DNA of 64,000 nucleotides from Candidatus Muproteobacteria bacterium (GTDB lineage Bacteria > Pseudomonadota > Gammaproteobacteria > Acidiferrobacterales > Sulfurifustaceae). The stretch spans positions 1 through 64,000 of the forward strand of contig DAIDLH010000019.1 of assembly GCA_027449605.1 (NCBI GenBank), read 5' to 3'. The notes below the pieces were generated by a model. It was given only the letters and a program-made list of their open reading frames with translations, was not told the DNA's origin and made no database searches. The position numbers and the translations under genes were made by a program. Shown here piece by piece: positions 48,211 through 57,885 of the stretch. Within the stretch, counting starts at the first letter, position 1, and each line of letters opens with the position of its first letter.

Positions 48211-48537
48211 ATGGCAAAACCGCAAAAGCATGTATTCGTCTGCTCGCAGACCCGACCGTCCGGTCATCCGCGCGGCTCCTGCTCGCAGAAAGGATGCAAC
48301 GAGGTGCTGCAAACTTTCTGGCAGGAACTCCAGAGGCGCAATCTGTTCGATCGGATCAGCGTGACCTACTCCGGCTGCCTCGGACCTTGTGACGGCGGGC
48401 CGAACGTGGTGGTCTATCCGGAAGGCGTGCTGTACCGCGGCCTGACCAAAGGAGACGTCGCAGCGATCTTCGATGAGCACCTGCTCGGCGACAAGCCGGT
48501 GGAACGGCTGCGCGCGCCGGCCGACGTCTGGGGCTGA
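48211..48537 (+). CDS. Thioredoxin-like 2Fe-2S ferredoxin (FeSI/Shethna-protein-I type)
   Basis: The 108-residue protein has four cysteines in HVFVCSQTRPSGHPRGSCSQKGC and YSGCLGPCDGGPNVVVYPEGV, the signature of thioredoxin-fold 2Fe-2S ferredoxins such as Azotobacter FeSI (Shethna protein I). Such proteins occur in nif clusters with unclear function. It starts 9 bases after fixX. Confidence 0.9.
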   Translation: MAKPQKHVFVCSQTRPSGHPRGSCSQKGCNEVLQTFWQELQRRNLFDRISVTYSGCLGPCDGGPNVVVYPEGVLYRGLTKGDVAAIFDEHLLGDKPVERLRAPADVWG

Positions 48538-48549
48538 CGGAGGCACGTG

Positions 48550-49026
48550 ATGCACGAGGCGATTCCACGTTTCGGCGGGGCCGCGCCACCGGAAATCGAC
48601 CGGCGACTGCGTGACGCCGCCTATGTCGATGCGCCACGCGCCGAGACCCTGCTGCTCGAAGCCCGGCGCATCGATCCCGAGTGCCTGCCGGTCTACTTCG
48701 CGCTCTACAAGTTTTACTTTTACCGCTCGCGTCTCGCCGACGCCGAGCGCGCCGCGTTGCACGCGCTCGAAACCGCGGCGCGACAGGGATGCTTCCCGGC
48801 AGACTGGACGACACTCAAGCCCGATACCGCCGAGTGGGCGGACGTATACAGCCCGGCGCACTTCTACCTTTTCAGCCTGAAGGCGCTCGCCTTCATCCGT
48901 CTGCGCCAGGGCCGCGCGCCGGAGGCGCGCACGCTGCTCGACAAGCTCGCCGAGCTCGATCCACTGGACCAGGTCGGCGCCTCGGTCATCAGCTCGCTCG
49001 CGACGGCCACGACGGGTGCGGCATGA
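48550..49026 (+). CDS. TPR-type protein (paralogue B)
   Basis: The 158-residue protein resembles the protein at 31580-32152: PVYFALYKFYFYRSRLADAERAALHALETAARQG, YLFSLKALAFIRLRQGRAPEARTLLDKLAELDPLDQVGASVI. GTG 48547 is directly before the ATG. It lies in the nifV operon between the ferredoxin and the molybdate transporter, coupled to the latter by ATGA. Confidence 0.8.
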   Translation: MHEAIPRFGGAAPPEIDRRLRDAAYVDAPRAETLLLEARRIDPECLPVYFALYKFYFYRSRLADAERAALHALETAARQGCFPADWTTLKPDTAEWADVYSPAHFYLFSLKALAFIRLRQGRAPEARTLLDKLAELDPLDQVGASVISSLATATTGAA

Positions 49027-50282
49027 GCATCCCGGACAGTCTCCTGACTCGATTGCGCGAACGCGTGCGCTTCGACCGCAACGAATGGTCGGGCAGCTTC
49101 GGCGACATCGGCACCGACCTGCCGCTGATCGTGGCCATGATCGCCGCCACCGGCCTGGACAGCGCGCCGGTGTTCATCGTGTTTGGATTGTTGCAGATCG
49201 CAAGCGGCGTCTTCTATGGCCTGCCGATGCCGATGCAACCACTCAAGGCGATGGCGGTGCTCGTGATCACGCAGAAGCTCGGGGGCGACGTGCTCGCGGG
49301 CGGCGGGCTCGCGATTGCCGCGGTGATGCTGCTGTTGAGCCTGAGTGGCGCACTCGACAAGCTCGCGCGCCTGATCCCGCACGCCGTGGTGCGCGGCATC
49401 CAGCTCGGCCTCGGCATCACGCTCATCTCTCTCGCGCTCAAAACCTACGTGCCCGCCGGCGGTGTCCCGGGATACGTGCTCGCGGCCATCGCGGCTTTGC
49501 TGATCGTGCTGCTGTGGGGCAACCGGCGCTTCCCGCCGGCGCTGCCGGTAATCGGTCTCGGCGCGGCGTATGCACTGCTGGTCGAGGGGCATGGCACGGT
49601 GCTGGCCGCTGGGATCGGGCTCGCGCTGCCAAACCTGCATGCGCCGGGCTGGGAAAACATTCTGCTCGGGTTCTGGCTGCTCGCGCTTCCGCAGTTGCCG
49701 CTGTCGCTCGCGAATTCCGTCGTCGCCACGCGCCAGACCGTCAACGATCTTTATCCACGGCGCCCGGTCACCCTGCGCGGCATCGGCCTCACCTACTCCG
49801 TCGCCAACTTCGTGGCCCCGCTCTTCGGCGGCGTGCCGGTATGCCACGGCTGCGGCGGGCTCGCCGGGCATTACGGCTTCGGCGCGCGCACCGGCGGTTC
49901 GGTTGTCATTTACGGCGGGATGCATGTCGCGCTCGGCCTGCTCTTCGGCCACGCGGCCGACCAGGTCGTCCGGCTGTTCCCGCAGCCGGTTCTCGGCGTG
50001 GTGTTGCTGTTCGAGGCGGTACTGTTGATGCGGCTCGTGCGCGACACGGCGTCCGACGGTCGTTCGTTCCTGATCGCGTTGCTCACCGGCGCACTCGCCT
50101 TCGGCCTGCCGCACGGCTTCGCGGTGGCCATGATCGTCGGCACGATTGTGTACCATGCCTCCCGGCGTTACGGCCTGCTCATCGAACAGGTTCCGGCGGA
50201 GATAAAGAAGGAGGAACCCGCTTCGCACGCCGCCGAACCGCCGGCTCTCATCGACCGCGGCATCGCGGGTCGCGAGGCGTGA
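49023..50282 (+). CDS. MOT1-type molybdate transporter
   Basis: The 419-residue membrane protein of about ten helices has the MOT1 signature WSGSFGDIGTDLPLIVAMI near residue 22 and FYGLPMPMQPLKAMAVLVIT near 63, and PQLPLSLANSVVATRQTVNDLYP near 223. MOT1 proteins import molybdate, needed for FeMo-cofactor. It is the last gene of the nifV operon. Confidence 0.88.
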   Translation: MSIPDSLLTRLRERVRFDRNEWSGSFGDIGTDLPLIVAMIAATGLDSAPVFIVFGLLQIASGVFYGLPMPMQPLKAMAVLVITQKLGGDVLAGGGLAIAAVMLLLSLSGALDKLARLIPHAVVRGIQLGLGITLISLALKTYVPAGGVPGYVLAAIAALLIVLLWGNRRFPPALPVIGLGAAYALLVEGHGTVLAAGIGLALPNLHAPGWENILLGFWLLALPQLPLSLANSVVATRQTVNDLYPRRPVTLRGIGLTYSVANFVAPLFGGVPVCHGCGGLAGHYGFGARTGGSVVIYGGMHVALGLLFGHAADQVVRLFPQPVLGVVLLFEAVLLMRLVRDTASDGRSFLIALLTGALAFGLPHGFAVAMIVGTIVYHASRRYGLLIEQVPAEIKKEEPASHAAEPPALIDRGIAGREA

Positions 50283-50346
50283 GCGGCGAGACATTCAAAT
50301 CCATGCTGGCCGGGAATCCATTGACCGCCGCACCCCGAAAGACCTG

Positions 50347-51702
50347 CTATCCAAGAATCTCCAGCGCTTCCGTCAGGCGCCGCACCGGCAGCAATTCAAT
50401 ACCGGCATCGCCCTTCTTCGGCATGTTGGCCGCCGGCACCAGCGCGCGCTTGAAACCGAGTTTGGCCGCTTCGCGGATGCGCTCCTGACCGCGCTGCACC
50501 GGCCGCACCTCGCCCGCCAGCCCGACCTCGCCGAAAATGACCAAGTCCTTCCCCAGCGGCCGGTTGCGCAGGCTGGACATGGTCGCGGCCAGAATCGCCA
50601 GATCCGCGGCAGTTTCCATCACCCGCACGCCGCCAACCACGTTCACGAACACGTCCTGATCGTAGGTCGCGATGCCGGCGTGGCGGTGCAGCACCGCGAG
50701 CAGCATGGCGAGCCGGTTGGTATCGAGCCCGACGCACACGCGGCGCGGATTGCTCAAGTGGCTTTGGTCCACCAGCGCCTGCACTTCCACCAGCAGCGGT
50801 CGCGTGCCCTCCTGCGTCGCCAGCACGACGCTGCCCGGCACCGGCTGCGCCTCGCGGCTGAGAAACATCGACGACGGATTGCCCACTTCGCGCAAGCCGG
50901 TTTCGGTCATGGCGAACACGCCGATCTCGTTGACCGCGCCGAAACGGTTCTTGATCGCGCGGATGATGCGGAACGCACTGCCGGTGTCGCCCTCGAAATA
51001 GAGCACCGTGTCGACCATGTGTTCGAGCACACGCGGCCCGGCGAGCGTGCCCTCCTTGGTGACATGGCCGACCAGGAATAGCGCGGTGCCGGTTTGCTTG
51101 GCGAAGCGCACCATCTGGGCGGCGGATTCGCGTACCTGCGCCACACTCCCCGGCGCCGACTGGAGTATCTCGGTGTACATCGTCTGGATCGAATCGACGA
51201 CGATCACCTGCGGGCGCTCGTCCTGGGCGCAACCGATGATCTTCTCAACCTGGTTTTCGGTGAGCAGCCGCAAGCGATCACCCTTGAGACCGAGACGCCG
51301 CGCGCGCAGCGCGATCTGGTCCGAGGACTCCTCGCCGCTGACATAAAGTACCCGCGAAGCTTCGGCGATCGTGGCCAACGCCTGGATCAGCAAGGTGGAT
51401 TTGCCGATACCCGGATCGCCGCCGATCAGCACCACCGAACCGGCGACGAGTCCGCCGCCTAATACACGGTCGAGCTCGCTGACGCCGGTCGGGATGCGCG
51501 CGATTTTCTCCGCCGCGACTTCGGCCAGAAACTGCGCCGGTACCGGCTCGCCGTACTGGCGTCCGGCGCGCGCGTGGGTCGTGGACGCCACGGCGGTTTC
51601 GTAGAGAGAATTCCAGGCGCCGCAGGACGGACACTGGCCGACCCATTTCGGCGTGCTCGCGCCGCATTCGTTGCAGGTGAAAACCGATTTGGTTTTAGCC
51701 AT
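50347..51702 (-). CDS. radA: RadA DNA repair protein
   Basis: The 451-residue protein has the N-terminal zinc finger CNECGASTPKWVGQCPSCGAW, Walker A GGDPGIGKSTLLIQ near residue 94 and the RadA-specific KNRFG motif (RAIKNRFGAVNEIGVFAM) near 255, and a C-terminal Lon-like domain. It promotes branch migration in recombination repair. No nif link. Confidence 0.96.
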   Translation of the reverse strand: MAKTKSVFTCNECGASTPKWVGQCPSCGAWNSLYETAVASTTHARAGRQYGEPVPAQFLAEVAAEKIARIPTGVSELDRVLGGGLVAGSVVLIGGDPGIGKSTLLIQALATIAEASRVLYVSGEESSDQIALRARRLGLKGDRLRLLTENQVEKIIGCAQDERPQVIVVDSIQTMYTEILQSAPGSVAQVRESAAQMVRFAKQTGTALFLVGHVTKEGTLAGPRVLEHMVDTVLYFEGDTGSAFRIIRAIKNRFGAVNEIGVFAMTETGLREVGNPSSMFLSREAQPVPGSVVLATQEGTRPLLVEVQALVDQSHLSNPRRVCVGLDTNRLAMLLAVLHRHAGIATYDQDVFVNVVGGVRVMETAADLAILAATMSSLRNRPLGKDLVIFGEVGLAGEVRPVQRGQERIREAAKLGFKRALVPAANMPKKGDAGIELLPVRRLTEALEILG

Positions 51703-51719
51703 GATGGAAAAAACTAATA

Positions 51720-51864
51720 GACAGGATTCACAGGATTAACAAGATTGGAAACTGTTTCAAAATACACGTAGGGTGGGCGCCGCCCACCGTCGGACAAGTA
51801 TCGAAGCCGTGTCGGTGGGCCATGCCCACCCTACAAACTTTCAATCTTGTAAATCCTGTGAATT
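51720..51864. repeat. GTAGGGTGGGC repeat flanked by ACAGGATT repeats
   Basis: A full GTAGGGTGGGC palindrome (51768-51834) is flanked by ACAGGATTCACAGGATTAACA on the left and AATCCTGTGAATT on the right, as at the dapC-dapD junction. It separates radA from alr. Confidence 0.8.
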
Positions 51865-51867
51865 TTT

Positions 51868-52944
51868 TCAAATAACGACTCGCGGGATGCGTTCGGTCAC
51901 GTGGCACATAAGCTCGTAGGAGATAGTGCCGGCGCACTTCGCCACTTCCTCGATCGGCAATCCCTGGCCCCATAGCACCACCGGATCGCCGACTTTCGCC
52001 CGCGGCTGGTTGCGCAGATCGAGCGTGATCATGTCCATGGAAACCCGCCCGATCAGCGGCACGCGCACGCCGCTGACCAGCGCCGGCGTGCCGCTCACGG
52101 CATGCCGCGGATACCCGTCGCCGTAACCGATCGCCGCCACGCCGACCGGCATGTCTTCCGGGCAACGCCAGTCGCCGCCGTAGCCGATCGGATCGCCCTT
52201 GCGCCGCGCGTGCACGGCGATCAACGCCGTTTGCAGCGTCATGACCGGTTTGAGATCCAGTTCCGCCGCGGCCAGCTGCGTCAGCGGCGAGGCGCCGTAC
52301 AGCATGATCCCCGGACGCACCCAGTCGAGATGGCTCTGCGGCCAGGCAAGAATGCCGGCGGAATTGGCCAGGCTCGATTCGAGACCGAGATCCTTGACGC
52401 AGGAAAGAAAACCATCGGCCTGCGTCAGGGTTTCCGGATCGGAGGGAATGTCGGCGCGCGCGAAGTGCGACATGAGCCGGATGTCCGCGACCGCGGGACA
52501 ACGCTGCAACTGTTTCAGGATTTCCGGAACCTGCGCCGGCGCAAAGCCGAGGCGATGCATGCCGGTGTCGATCTTGAGCCACACGGACAGCTTCAGCGAC
52601 GCCGGTGCCTGCGCCAGCGCCTTGATCTGCCCCTCCTCGTGTATCGCCGGCTCCAACCGATGTTTCGCCAGCAGCGGCAATTCATCGGCGGAGAAAAAAC
52701 CCTCGAGCAGGCAAACCGGCCGGGCAATGCTTACCTCGCGCAGATGGATGCCCTCTTCCACGCTGGACACGCCGAAGGCATCGACACTGCCGTTCAGCGT
52801 TTGCGCGACCCACGACAAACCGTGCCCGTAACCGTCGGCCTTGACCACGGCCATGATCCGGGCGCGCGACGCGCGGCGGCGCACCTGCTCCAGGTTGTGC
52901 CGCAACGCTCCTGCGTCCACCAGCGCGCGCGCCGGTCTGCTCAT
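51868..52944 (-). CDS. alr: Alanine racemase
   Basis: The 358-residue fold-type III PLP enzyme has the cofactor lysine in RIMAVVKADGYGHG near residue 34 and the catalytic tyrosine region in AAIGYGDGYPRHAVSG near 250. It makes D-alanine for the cell wall. Its ATG directly follows the dnaB stop. Confidence 0.96.
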   Translation of the reverse strand: MSRPARALVDAGALRHNLEQVRRRASRARIMAVVKADGYGHGLSWVAQTLNGSVDAFGVSSVEEGIHLREVSIARPVCLLEGFFSADELPLLAKHRLEPAIHEEGQIKALAQAPASLKLSVWLKIDTGMHRLGFAPAQVPEILKQLQRCPAVADIRLMSHFARADIPSDPETLTQADGFLSCVKDLGLESSLANSAGILAWPQSHLDWVRPGIMLYGASPLTQLAAAELDLKPVMTLQTALIAVHARRKGDPIGYGGDWRCPEDMPVGVAAIGYGDGYPRHAVSGTPALVSGVRVPLIGRVSMDMITLDLRNQPRAKVGDPVVLWGQGLPIEEVAKCAGTISYELMCHVTERIPRVVI

Positions 52945-55824
52945 TCAGAAATTCCCGTCGTAACCGGCCGAAGTGTAATTCTCGAAGCGGGTGTATTCAC
53001 CGAGAAAGGTCAAGCGAACGTCGCCGATCGGGCCGTTACGCTGCTTGCCGATGATGATGTCGGCGGTGCCCTTGACCGGACTGTCCTTGTTGTAAACCTC
53101 GTCGCGATAGATGAAGAGAATCACGTCGGCGTCCTGTTCGATGGCGCCCGATTCGCGCAGATCCGACATGACCGGCCGCTTGTCGGTGCGGCTTTCGACG
53201 CTGCGGTTCAGCTGCGACATGGCGATCACCGGCACTTCCAGTTCCTTGGCCAGGCCCTTCAGGGCGCGGGTGATGTTGGAGATTTCCGTGGCCCGGTTCT
53301 CCTCGGTCTTTTCGGTCGACTGCATCAGTTGCAGGTAGTCGATGAGGATCAGGCCCAGGCCGTGCTCGCGCTTCAGACGCCGCGCGCGGGCGCGCAGTTC
53401 CATGGGCGTGAGCGCCGGGGTGTCGTCGATGAAAATCGGCGCTTCGTTGAGCAGGCTGACCGCCGAGGTCAGCCGCGGCCAATCGTCGTCGTCCAGCTTG
53501 CCGGTGCGCACGCGGTGCGCGTTGATGCGCCCGAGCGAGGCCATCATGCGCAGCGCCAGTTGCGTGCCCGGCATTTCCATGCTGAATACCGCCACCGGAA
53601 TCTTGTGACCCACGGCCGCGTTTTCAGCCATGTTCATCGCGAGCGAAGTGTTGTGCACGCAAACGTCATTGGCGATGAAGTTGTGCGTGTCCGGAATCGT
53701 GAGGTCATAGACCTGTTTCGCGCCTGCCGGCACGATGGAGACGATGCGGTCCCAGTAAACATCACTATTGGCCAGCGCCAGCAGCTCCCGGTTGCCCAGG
53801 GCCATGGCAAACCTGGCCAGCTTGGCGCGGGAAAGCCCGCGACGCCCGACGTGAATATTGGAATCCGACACGCCGGCCTTCCGCGCCAGCCCGGACCAGG
53901 ACAGGCCGCCTTTGGCCTGCGCGATCAGGCTCCAGACTTCGACCGGGAGGAGATCGGTATTCGTCTGCCGCCGGCGTCCGGCGACCGTCTCGGCGGCCGC
54001 GGCCAATGCCTGCTCCTTGCCGTGGATTCCGATCTCGCGCGCAAAAGTCAGTATTGAGTCGGCGTGCGTGATGTCCAGCTGCCAGCAAGGACGGCGCGCC
54101 TCGCGGTACTTCACCCAACGCAGGCGCAGGGATGAAATCACGCCGAAGCGCAGCAGCAGATGCTGAACCTGCCGCGCCAGACGTTCATTGATCGTGGCGT
54201 AGCCGAGCTGTGCCTGACCCGATTTCAGGACGGTCGCCCAGCCGTCGGTGGCAAACAGCCGGTTGATAAACAGCGCCTGCTGCGCGCGCGCCAGCCGGAA
54301 CACGGCGGGAGGAACCGACTTCTGCGCGGCGCCGTGTCCCATCAGGCCGTGGGTCTCCAGCCAGCGCGCCAGCGGGTTGATGCTGTTCTTGCGCGCCGCC
54401 GACAGGCCATTGGGCGCGAGATCCGCAGGCTGCACACAAAGAACCTCGCAAAGCCGGGCGAACGATCGCTCACTTGGTACAGATTTCCCCTGGCGCCAGT
54501 ACGTAAGCGACGCAGGCGCGACACCTACCGCCGCGGCCACCGCACACGCCGGCAGCCGGCCGGCATCGAGTTCACGATCCAGACGCGCGGCAAATTCTTC
54601 GCGGTGCGTGGCAATCTGTGCGCGATCGCCTACAACGCTCCACGACGGCGCGAAACCACGGCGTCGCTCGGCAACCGTCAGGCTCAGGCCGCCGAAGGCC
54701 TGCACTGCGTCCTTGAAATCTGCGACTATCCTGGTGTTGCTGTTCGTGAAACGGGCCGTGTTGCCGGTCAGTCCGCCATCGCCGATAAGGTAGGCAAGCA
54801 GCTTGACTTCGCACTCCCGGAGCTGCTCCTGGCCGAATACCGGGAGGTGCCGCGGCGTCGCGATCGCATCGCCGATCTTCAGGTCATGCAGTGGGTGCCA
54901 GCCCGTGAGAGTGAGGAACGGATGCGTAAGCGTGGTTTCGATTCGGCGACCGGAGCGCGTGGTGACCTCGAATACGGGTTTGATGCCGTCATCCACGTAG
55001 TCGCTGGGCATCGCGCGCGCCAGCCGGAAGTCCTTCGTAAGCGTTCCCACGCGCTGCCGGCGGTGATTCCGGAAAATTTCCTCGATAGTAACCATGCTGC
55101 CGTCATCCATCACCAATTCCGAATCATGGACGAGACATTTGCCCATCGACGGCCGGCCGGCGATGATGATCAGGTCGGAAGCCTGCAAGCCGGAGGTCAT
55201 TTCGTCGAGATCGGAAAACCCGGTCGGCACGCCGGTAATCGAGGATTTCGAGCGGAACAGCTCGTCGATGCGATCGACGGCCTTGCTCAGCAGCGTGTTC
55301 AGGGCGTGGAATTCACCGCGCCGGTGGCCCTTTTCGCTGATGTCGAGGATGCGCTTTTCGGCCAGGTCGAGCAGTTCGTTGGCCGAGCGGCCCTCGGGTG
55401 TATAGACCGCGTTGCCGATATCCGAGGCGGCGCGCGCCAGTTCACGCATGACCGAGCTCTCGCGCACGATCGCGGCGTAGGCGACGATGTTGGAAGCACC
55501 GGGGGTGTTGTTGGCGAGCGAACCGAGATACGCCAGTCCGCCGGCGGTGACGAGCTCGCCGCTGCGTTCGAGCCATTCCGAGACGGTGACCACGTCCGCC
55601 GGGCTGCTTTCCTCGCACAGCGCGGCGATGGCGTGAAAAATGAGGCGGTGTTCGCGGCGGTAGAAATCGTCGGCGGTGATGATGTCGGCGATGCGGTCCC
55701 AGCTCTGGTTGTCGAGCAGCAGGCCGCCGAGCACGGACTGCTCGGCCTCAATGGACTGCGGCGGGACCTTGAGCGCTTCGGTCGCCGACTCCATCCCTCG
55801 TCTGGAAATGGCTCGTTCCTCCAC
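52945..55824 (-). CDS. dnaB: Replicative DNA helicase DnaB with an in-frame intein
   Basis: The 959-residue precursor consists of DnaB exteins of 229 and 234 residues around a 496-residue intein. The N-extein carries the DnaB N-terminal domain (PQSIEAEQSVLGGLLLDN) and ends within the Walker A motif GRPSMGK; the C-extein restarts with TSLAMNMAENAA and continues with the helicase core (LGLILIDYLQLM, AMSQLNRSVE, GPIGDVRLTFL). Splicing should give a normal 463-residue DnaB. The start is GTG 55824 after a G-rich site, or ATG 55794 (MESATEAL). Confidence 0.95.
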   Translation of the reverse strand: MEERAISRRGMESATEALKVPPQSIEAEQSVLGGLLLDNQSWDRIADIITADDFYRREHRLIFHAIAALCEESSPADVVTVSEWLERSGELVTAGGLAYLGSLANNTPGASNIVAYAAIVRESSVMRELARAASDIGNAVYTPEGRSANELLDLAEKRILDISEKGHRRGEFHALNTLLSKAVDRIDELFRSKSSITGVPTGFSDLDEMTSGLQASDLIIIAGRPSMGKCLVHDSELVMDDGSMVTIEEIFRNHRRQRVGTLTKDFRLARAMPSDYVDDGIKPVFEVTTRSGRRIETTLTHPFLTLTGWHPLHDLKIGDAIATPRHLPVFGQEQLRECEVKLLAYLIGDGGLTGNTARFTNSNTRIVADFKDAVQAFGGLSLTVAERRRGFAPSWSVVGDRAQIATHREEFAARLDRELDAGRLPACAVAAAVGVAPASLTYWRQGKSVPSERSFARLCEVLCVQPADLAPNGLSAARKNSINPLARWLETHGLMGHGAAQKSVPPAVFRLARAQQALFINRLFATDGWATVLKSGQAQLGYATINERLARQVQHLLLRFGVISSLRLRWVKYREARRPCWQLDITHADSILTFAREIGIHGKEQALAAAAETVAGRRRQTNTDLLPVEVWSLIAQAKGGLSWSGLARKAGVSDSNIHVGRRGLSRAKLARFAMALGNRELLALANSDVYWDRIVSIVPAGAKQVYDLTIPDTHNFIANDVCVHNTSLAMNMAENAAVGHKIPVAVFSMEMPGTQLALRMMASLGRINAHRVRTGKLDDDDWPRLTSAVSLLNEAPIFIDDTPALTPMELRARARRLKREHGLGLILIDYLQLMQSTEKTEENRATEISNITRALKGLAKELEVPVIAMSQLNRSVESRTDKRPVMSDLRESGAIEQDADVILFIYRDEVYNKDSPVKGTADIIIGKQRNGPIGDVRLTFLGEYTRFENYTSAGYDGNF
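53650..55137 (-). other. DnaB intein with LAGLIDADG endonuclease and HTH segments
   Basis: The intein starts with Cys1 (CLVHDSELVMDDG) at the lysine of the P-loop and ends VHN before the Thr+1. Block B is seen in TTRSGRRIETTLTHPFLTLTGW. Two LAGLIDADG-like motifs are present: LLAYLIGDGGLT and FINRLFATDGWAT, each keeping its acidic residue, so the endonuclease may be active. Two helix-turn-helix-like segments (AAVGVAPASLTYWRQGKSVP and GLARKAGVSDSNIHVGRRGL) flank the endonuclease core and could bind target DNA. Confidence 0.92.
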
Positions 55825-55936
55825 CGATCCCCCCTGATGCTCTGCTGCCGTCTCTCCGCCGGCAGCGGCTGGTCAGCATTATATATCGCAGACCGCCCGG
55901 TTCAGCAAATGAGCGGTTAGCCTGAATGAGCCTGGG

Positions 55937-56386
55937 CTATTTTTCGCCGATAACCGAGACGATGATCTTGAAGTTGACCTCGGGATGCAATGACACGGAG
56001 ACTTCGTGATCGCCGACTTCCTTGAGCGGGCCGCGGTCGAGATGCAGCTCGGAACGCTCCAGCGCGAAGCCGGCCTGCTCCATCGCCTCGCAGATGTCGC
56101 GAATGCCGACGGAACCGAAAAGTTTTCCTTCCTCGCTGACCTTGCGCACGATCTGGACCGTGAAGCCGGTCATCTTCTCGGCGCGAATCTGGGCCTTGCC
56201 GAGCGCGTCGGCCTGGGCCTTTTCCAGTTCGGCGCGCTGCGCCTCGAACTTGGCGCGGTTTTCCTCGTTGGCGGTGACCGCCTTGCCGTAGGGAATGAGA
56301 TAGTTACGCGCGAAACCGGACTTCACCTTGACCTGTTCGCCAAGATTTCCCAGGTTGCGCATTTTTTCAAGCAGAATGACTTCCAT
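55937..56386 (-). CDS. rplI: 50S ribosomal protein L9
   Basis: The 149-residue L9 starts MEVILLEKMRNLGNLGEQVKVKSGFARNYLIPYGKAV, the family signature, followed by the long connecting helix and C-terminal domain. It is the last gene of the rpsF-rpsR-rplI block. Confidence 0.97.
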   Translation of the reverse strand: MEVILLEKMRNLGNLGEQVKVKSGFARNYLIPYGKAVTANEENRAKFEAQRAELEKAQADALGKAQIRAEKMTGFTVQIVRKVSEEGKLFGSVGIRDICEAMEQAGFALERSELHLDRGPLKEVGDHEVSVSLHPEVNFKIIVSVIGEK

Positions 56387-56408
56387 CGTTCAAGCCTCGT
56401 CGGATCGT

Positions 56409-56633
56409 TCAGTGGCTGTCGCAGTAGGGCAACAGCGCCAGGTAACGCGCGTACTTGATGGCGCGCGTCAGTTGCCGCTGGTAACGGGCCTTGGTGCCGG
56501 TGTTGCGGCACGGGATGATACGGCCCGTTTCCGTGATGTATCCGCTCAGCACCGCGAGATCCTTGTAATCGATCTCTTCCACCTTCTCGGCGGTGAAGCG
56601 GCAGAATTTCTTGCGTCGGAAAAAACGTGACAT
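56409..56633 (-). CDS. rpsR: 30S ribosomal protein S18
   Basis: The 74-residue S18 has [19 protein letters not shown] and the signature [38 protein letters not shown] 56631-56633 gives the normal N-terminus MSRFFRRKK. It follows rpsF by 11 bases. Confidence 0.97.
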   Translation of the reverse strand: MSRFFRRKKFCRFTAEKVEEIDYKDLAVLSGYITETGRIIPCRNTGTKARYQRQLTRAIKYARYLALLPYCDSH

Positions 56634-56644
56634 GGTCGTGCTCC

Positions 56645-57049
56645 TTAAGCCTGGTCGGGCGACGCGGATTCGGTCGCTTCGGGTTCGCCGCCTTCGGGCG
56701 CCGCCGGCGCGGGCGCCGCGGATTTCTCCTCGCTCTCCTTCACGAGCGGCGAAGGAGCGGTGACGGCGTGCTTGCGGCTGATGACCAGCGAACGCAGCAC
56801 CGCGTCGTTGAAGCGGAACGCGGATTCCAGTTCGCGCAGGGTCGCGAGCTCGCACTCGATGTTCATAAGCACGTAGTGCGCCTTGTGCACCTTGTTCAGG
56901 GGGTAGGCGAGCTGGCGGCGGCCCCAATCTTCGAGGCGGTGAATCGCGCCTTTGGCGGATTCGATCATCGAACGGTAGCGCTCGATCATCGCGGGCACCT
57001 GCTCGCTCTGGTCCGGATGGACCAGAAACACGACTTCATAATGACGCAT
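56645..57049 (-). CDS. rpsF: 30S ribosomal protein S6
   Basis: The 134-residue S6 begins [19 protein letters not shown] and contains [27 protein letters not shown]. The C-terminal tail is long and acidic/alanine-rich. First gene of the ribosomal-protein block. Confidence 0.97.
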   Translation of the reverse strand: MRHYEVVFLVHPDQSEQVPAMIERYRSMIESAKGAIHRLEDWGRRQLAYPLNKVHKAHYVLMNIECELATLRELESAFRFNDAVLRSLVISRKHAVTAPSPLVKESEEKSAAPAPAAPEGGEPEATESASPDQA

Positions 57050-57433
57050 GCAACACTCCTTATGGATAAACTTCAGCCTTCCGTTGCCGTTTTATTATTG
57101 TTATCGGCCGGTAAGGCAAGGTGAAAGAGCGCGGCATTCTATTACAAACAAGGGGTTGTGCCAAGCTCAGTCCTGACGCTGCCGAAGCGCTTCAAACAGG
57201 CAGATTCCCGCTGCCTGGAAATCTTGCGATTTCAGCCAGAAACGTGGCTTGCTCCTAACATCTATCGAATAATATGGGCGGCTGTAGGGTGAGGCGGAGT
57301 TTTCGTGAACACACTTAACGTGTGTTCACGCCGCTGAACGGGTGCAATGGGTTTTGTTGCGCCCCTGGCTGCAAGCCCTGCGCGGCATTAGCTCGCGCTC
57401 CTTTGGACCAAACAAACATTGGAGAATTATCAA
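57050..57433. other. Non-coding region with composite repeat
   Basis: The promoter of the ribosomal-protein block should lie at the left end, though I cannot pick it. 57284-57375 repeats the interior of the 24224-24371 element, including a perfect GTGAACACACTTAACGTGTGTTCAC hairpin. No gene seen. Confidence 0.65.
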
Positions 57434-57781
57434 ATGAAGGCGATTTATTGCTCTCTCACTATCCTTCTCGCTGGTTGCGCCGCAAACTCCGGTATTGTGC
57501 CTATTGGTCCAGACACGTATATGGTTTCCCGTCAAGCCGCCACAGGCTTTTCTGGCTCTGGGACACTAAAAGCAGAAGCATTTCGTGAGGCGAATGAATT
57601 TTGTCTAAGCCAAAAGAAGAAAATGCAAGTAGTGAGCACGACGGAAGCCCAACCTCCATACATTCTTGCTAATTTTCCAAAAGCAGAAGTTCAGTTCATG
57701 TGCCTCGATGCAAACGATCCTGAGCTTTCCCGTCCGAAACTGAAAAAAGAACCAGACAGCGTCATTGAAATTCGAAAATAA
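57434..57781 (+). CDS. Small putative lipoprotein
   Basis: The 115-residue protein starts MKAIYCSLTILLAGCAANSG, a signal peptide with lipobox LAGC near residue 15. The rest has GTLKAEAFREANEFCLSQKKKMQV and two further cysteines. The gene is visibly AT-richer than its neighbours, suggesting recent acquisition. No function known. Confidence 0.7.
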   Translation: MKAIYCSLTILLAGCAANSGIVPIGPDTYMVSRQAATGFSGSGTLKAEAFREANEFCLSQKKKMQVVSTTEAQPPYILANFPKAEVQFMCLDANDPELSRPKLKKEPDSVIEIRK

Positions 57782-57885
57782 GGCAATGATCCATCACAGG
57801 CTCAACAGCCCATTCAACGTGAACCTGCGGATCGCTGCGCGCCCCTTGGCTGGTTGACGCGATCATTGGGCGTAAAGGTGAGGAC

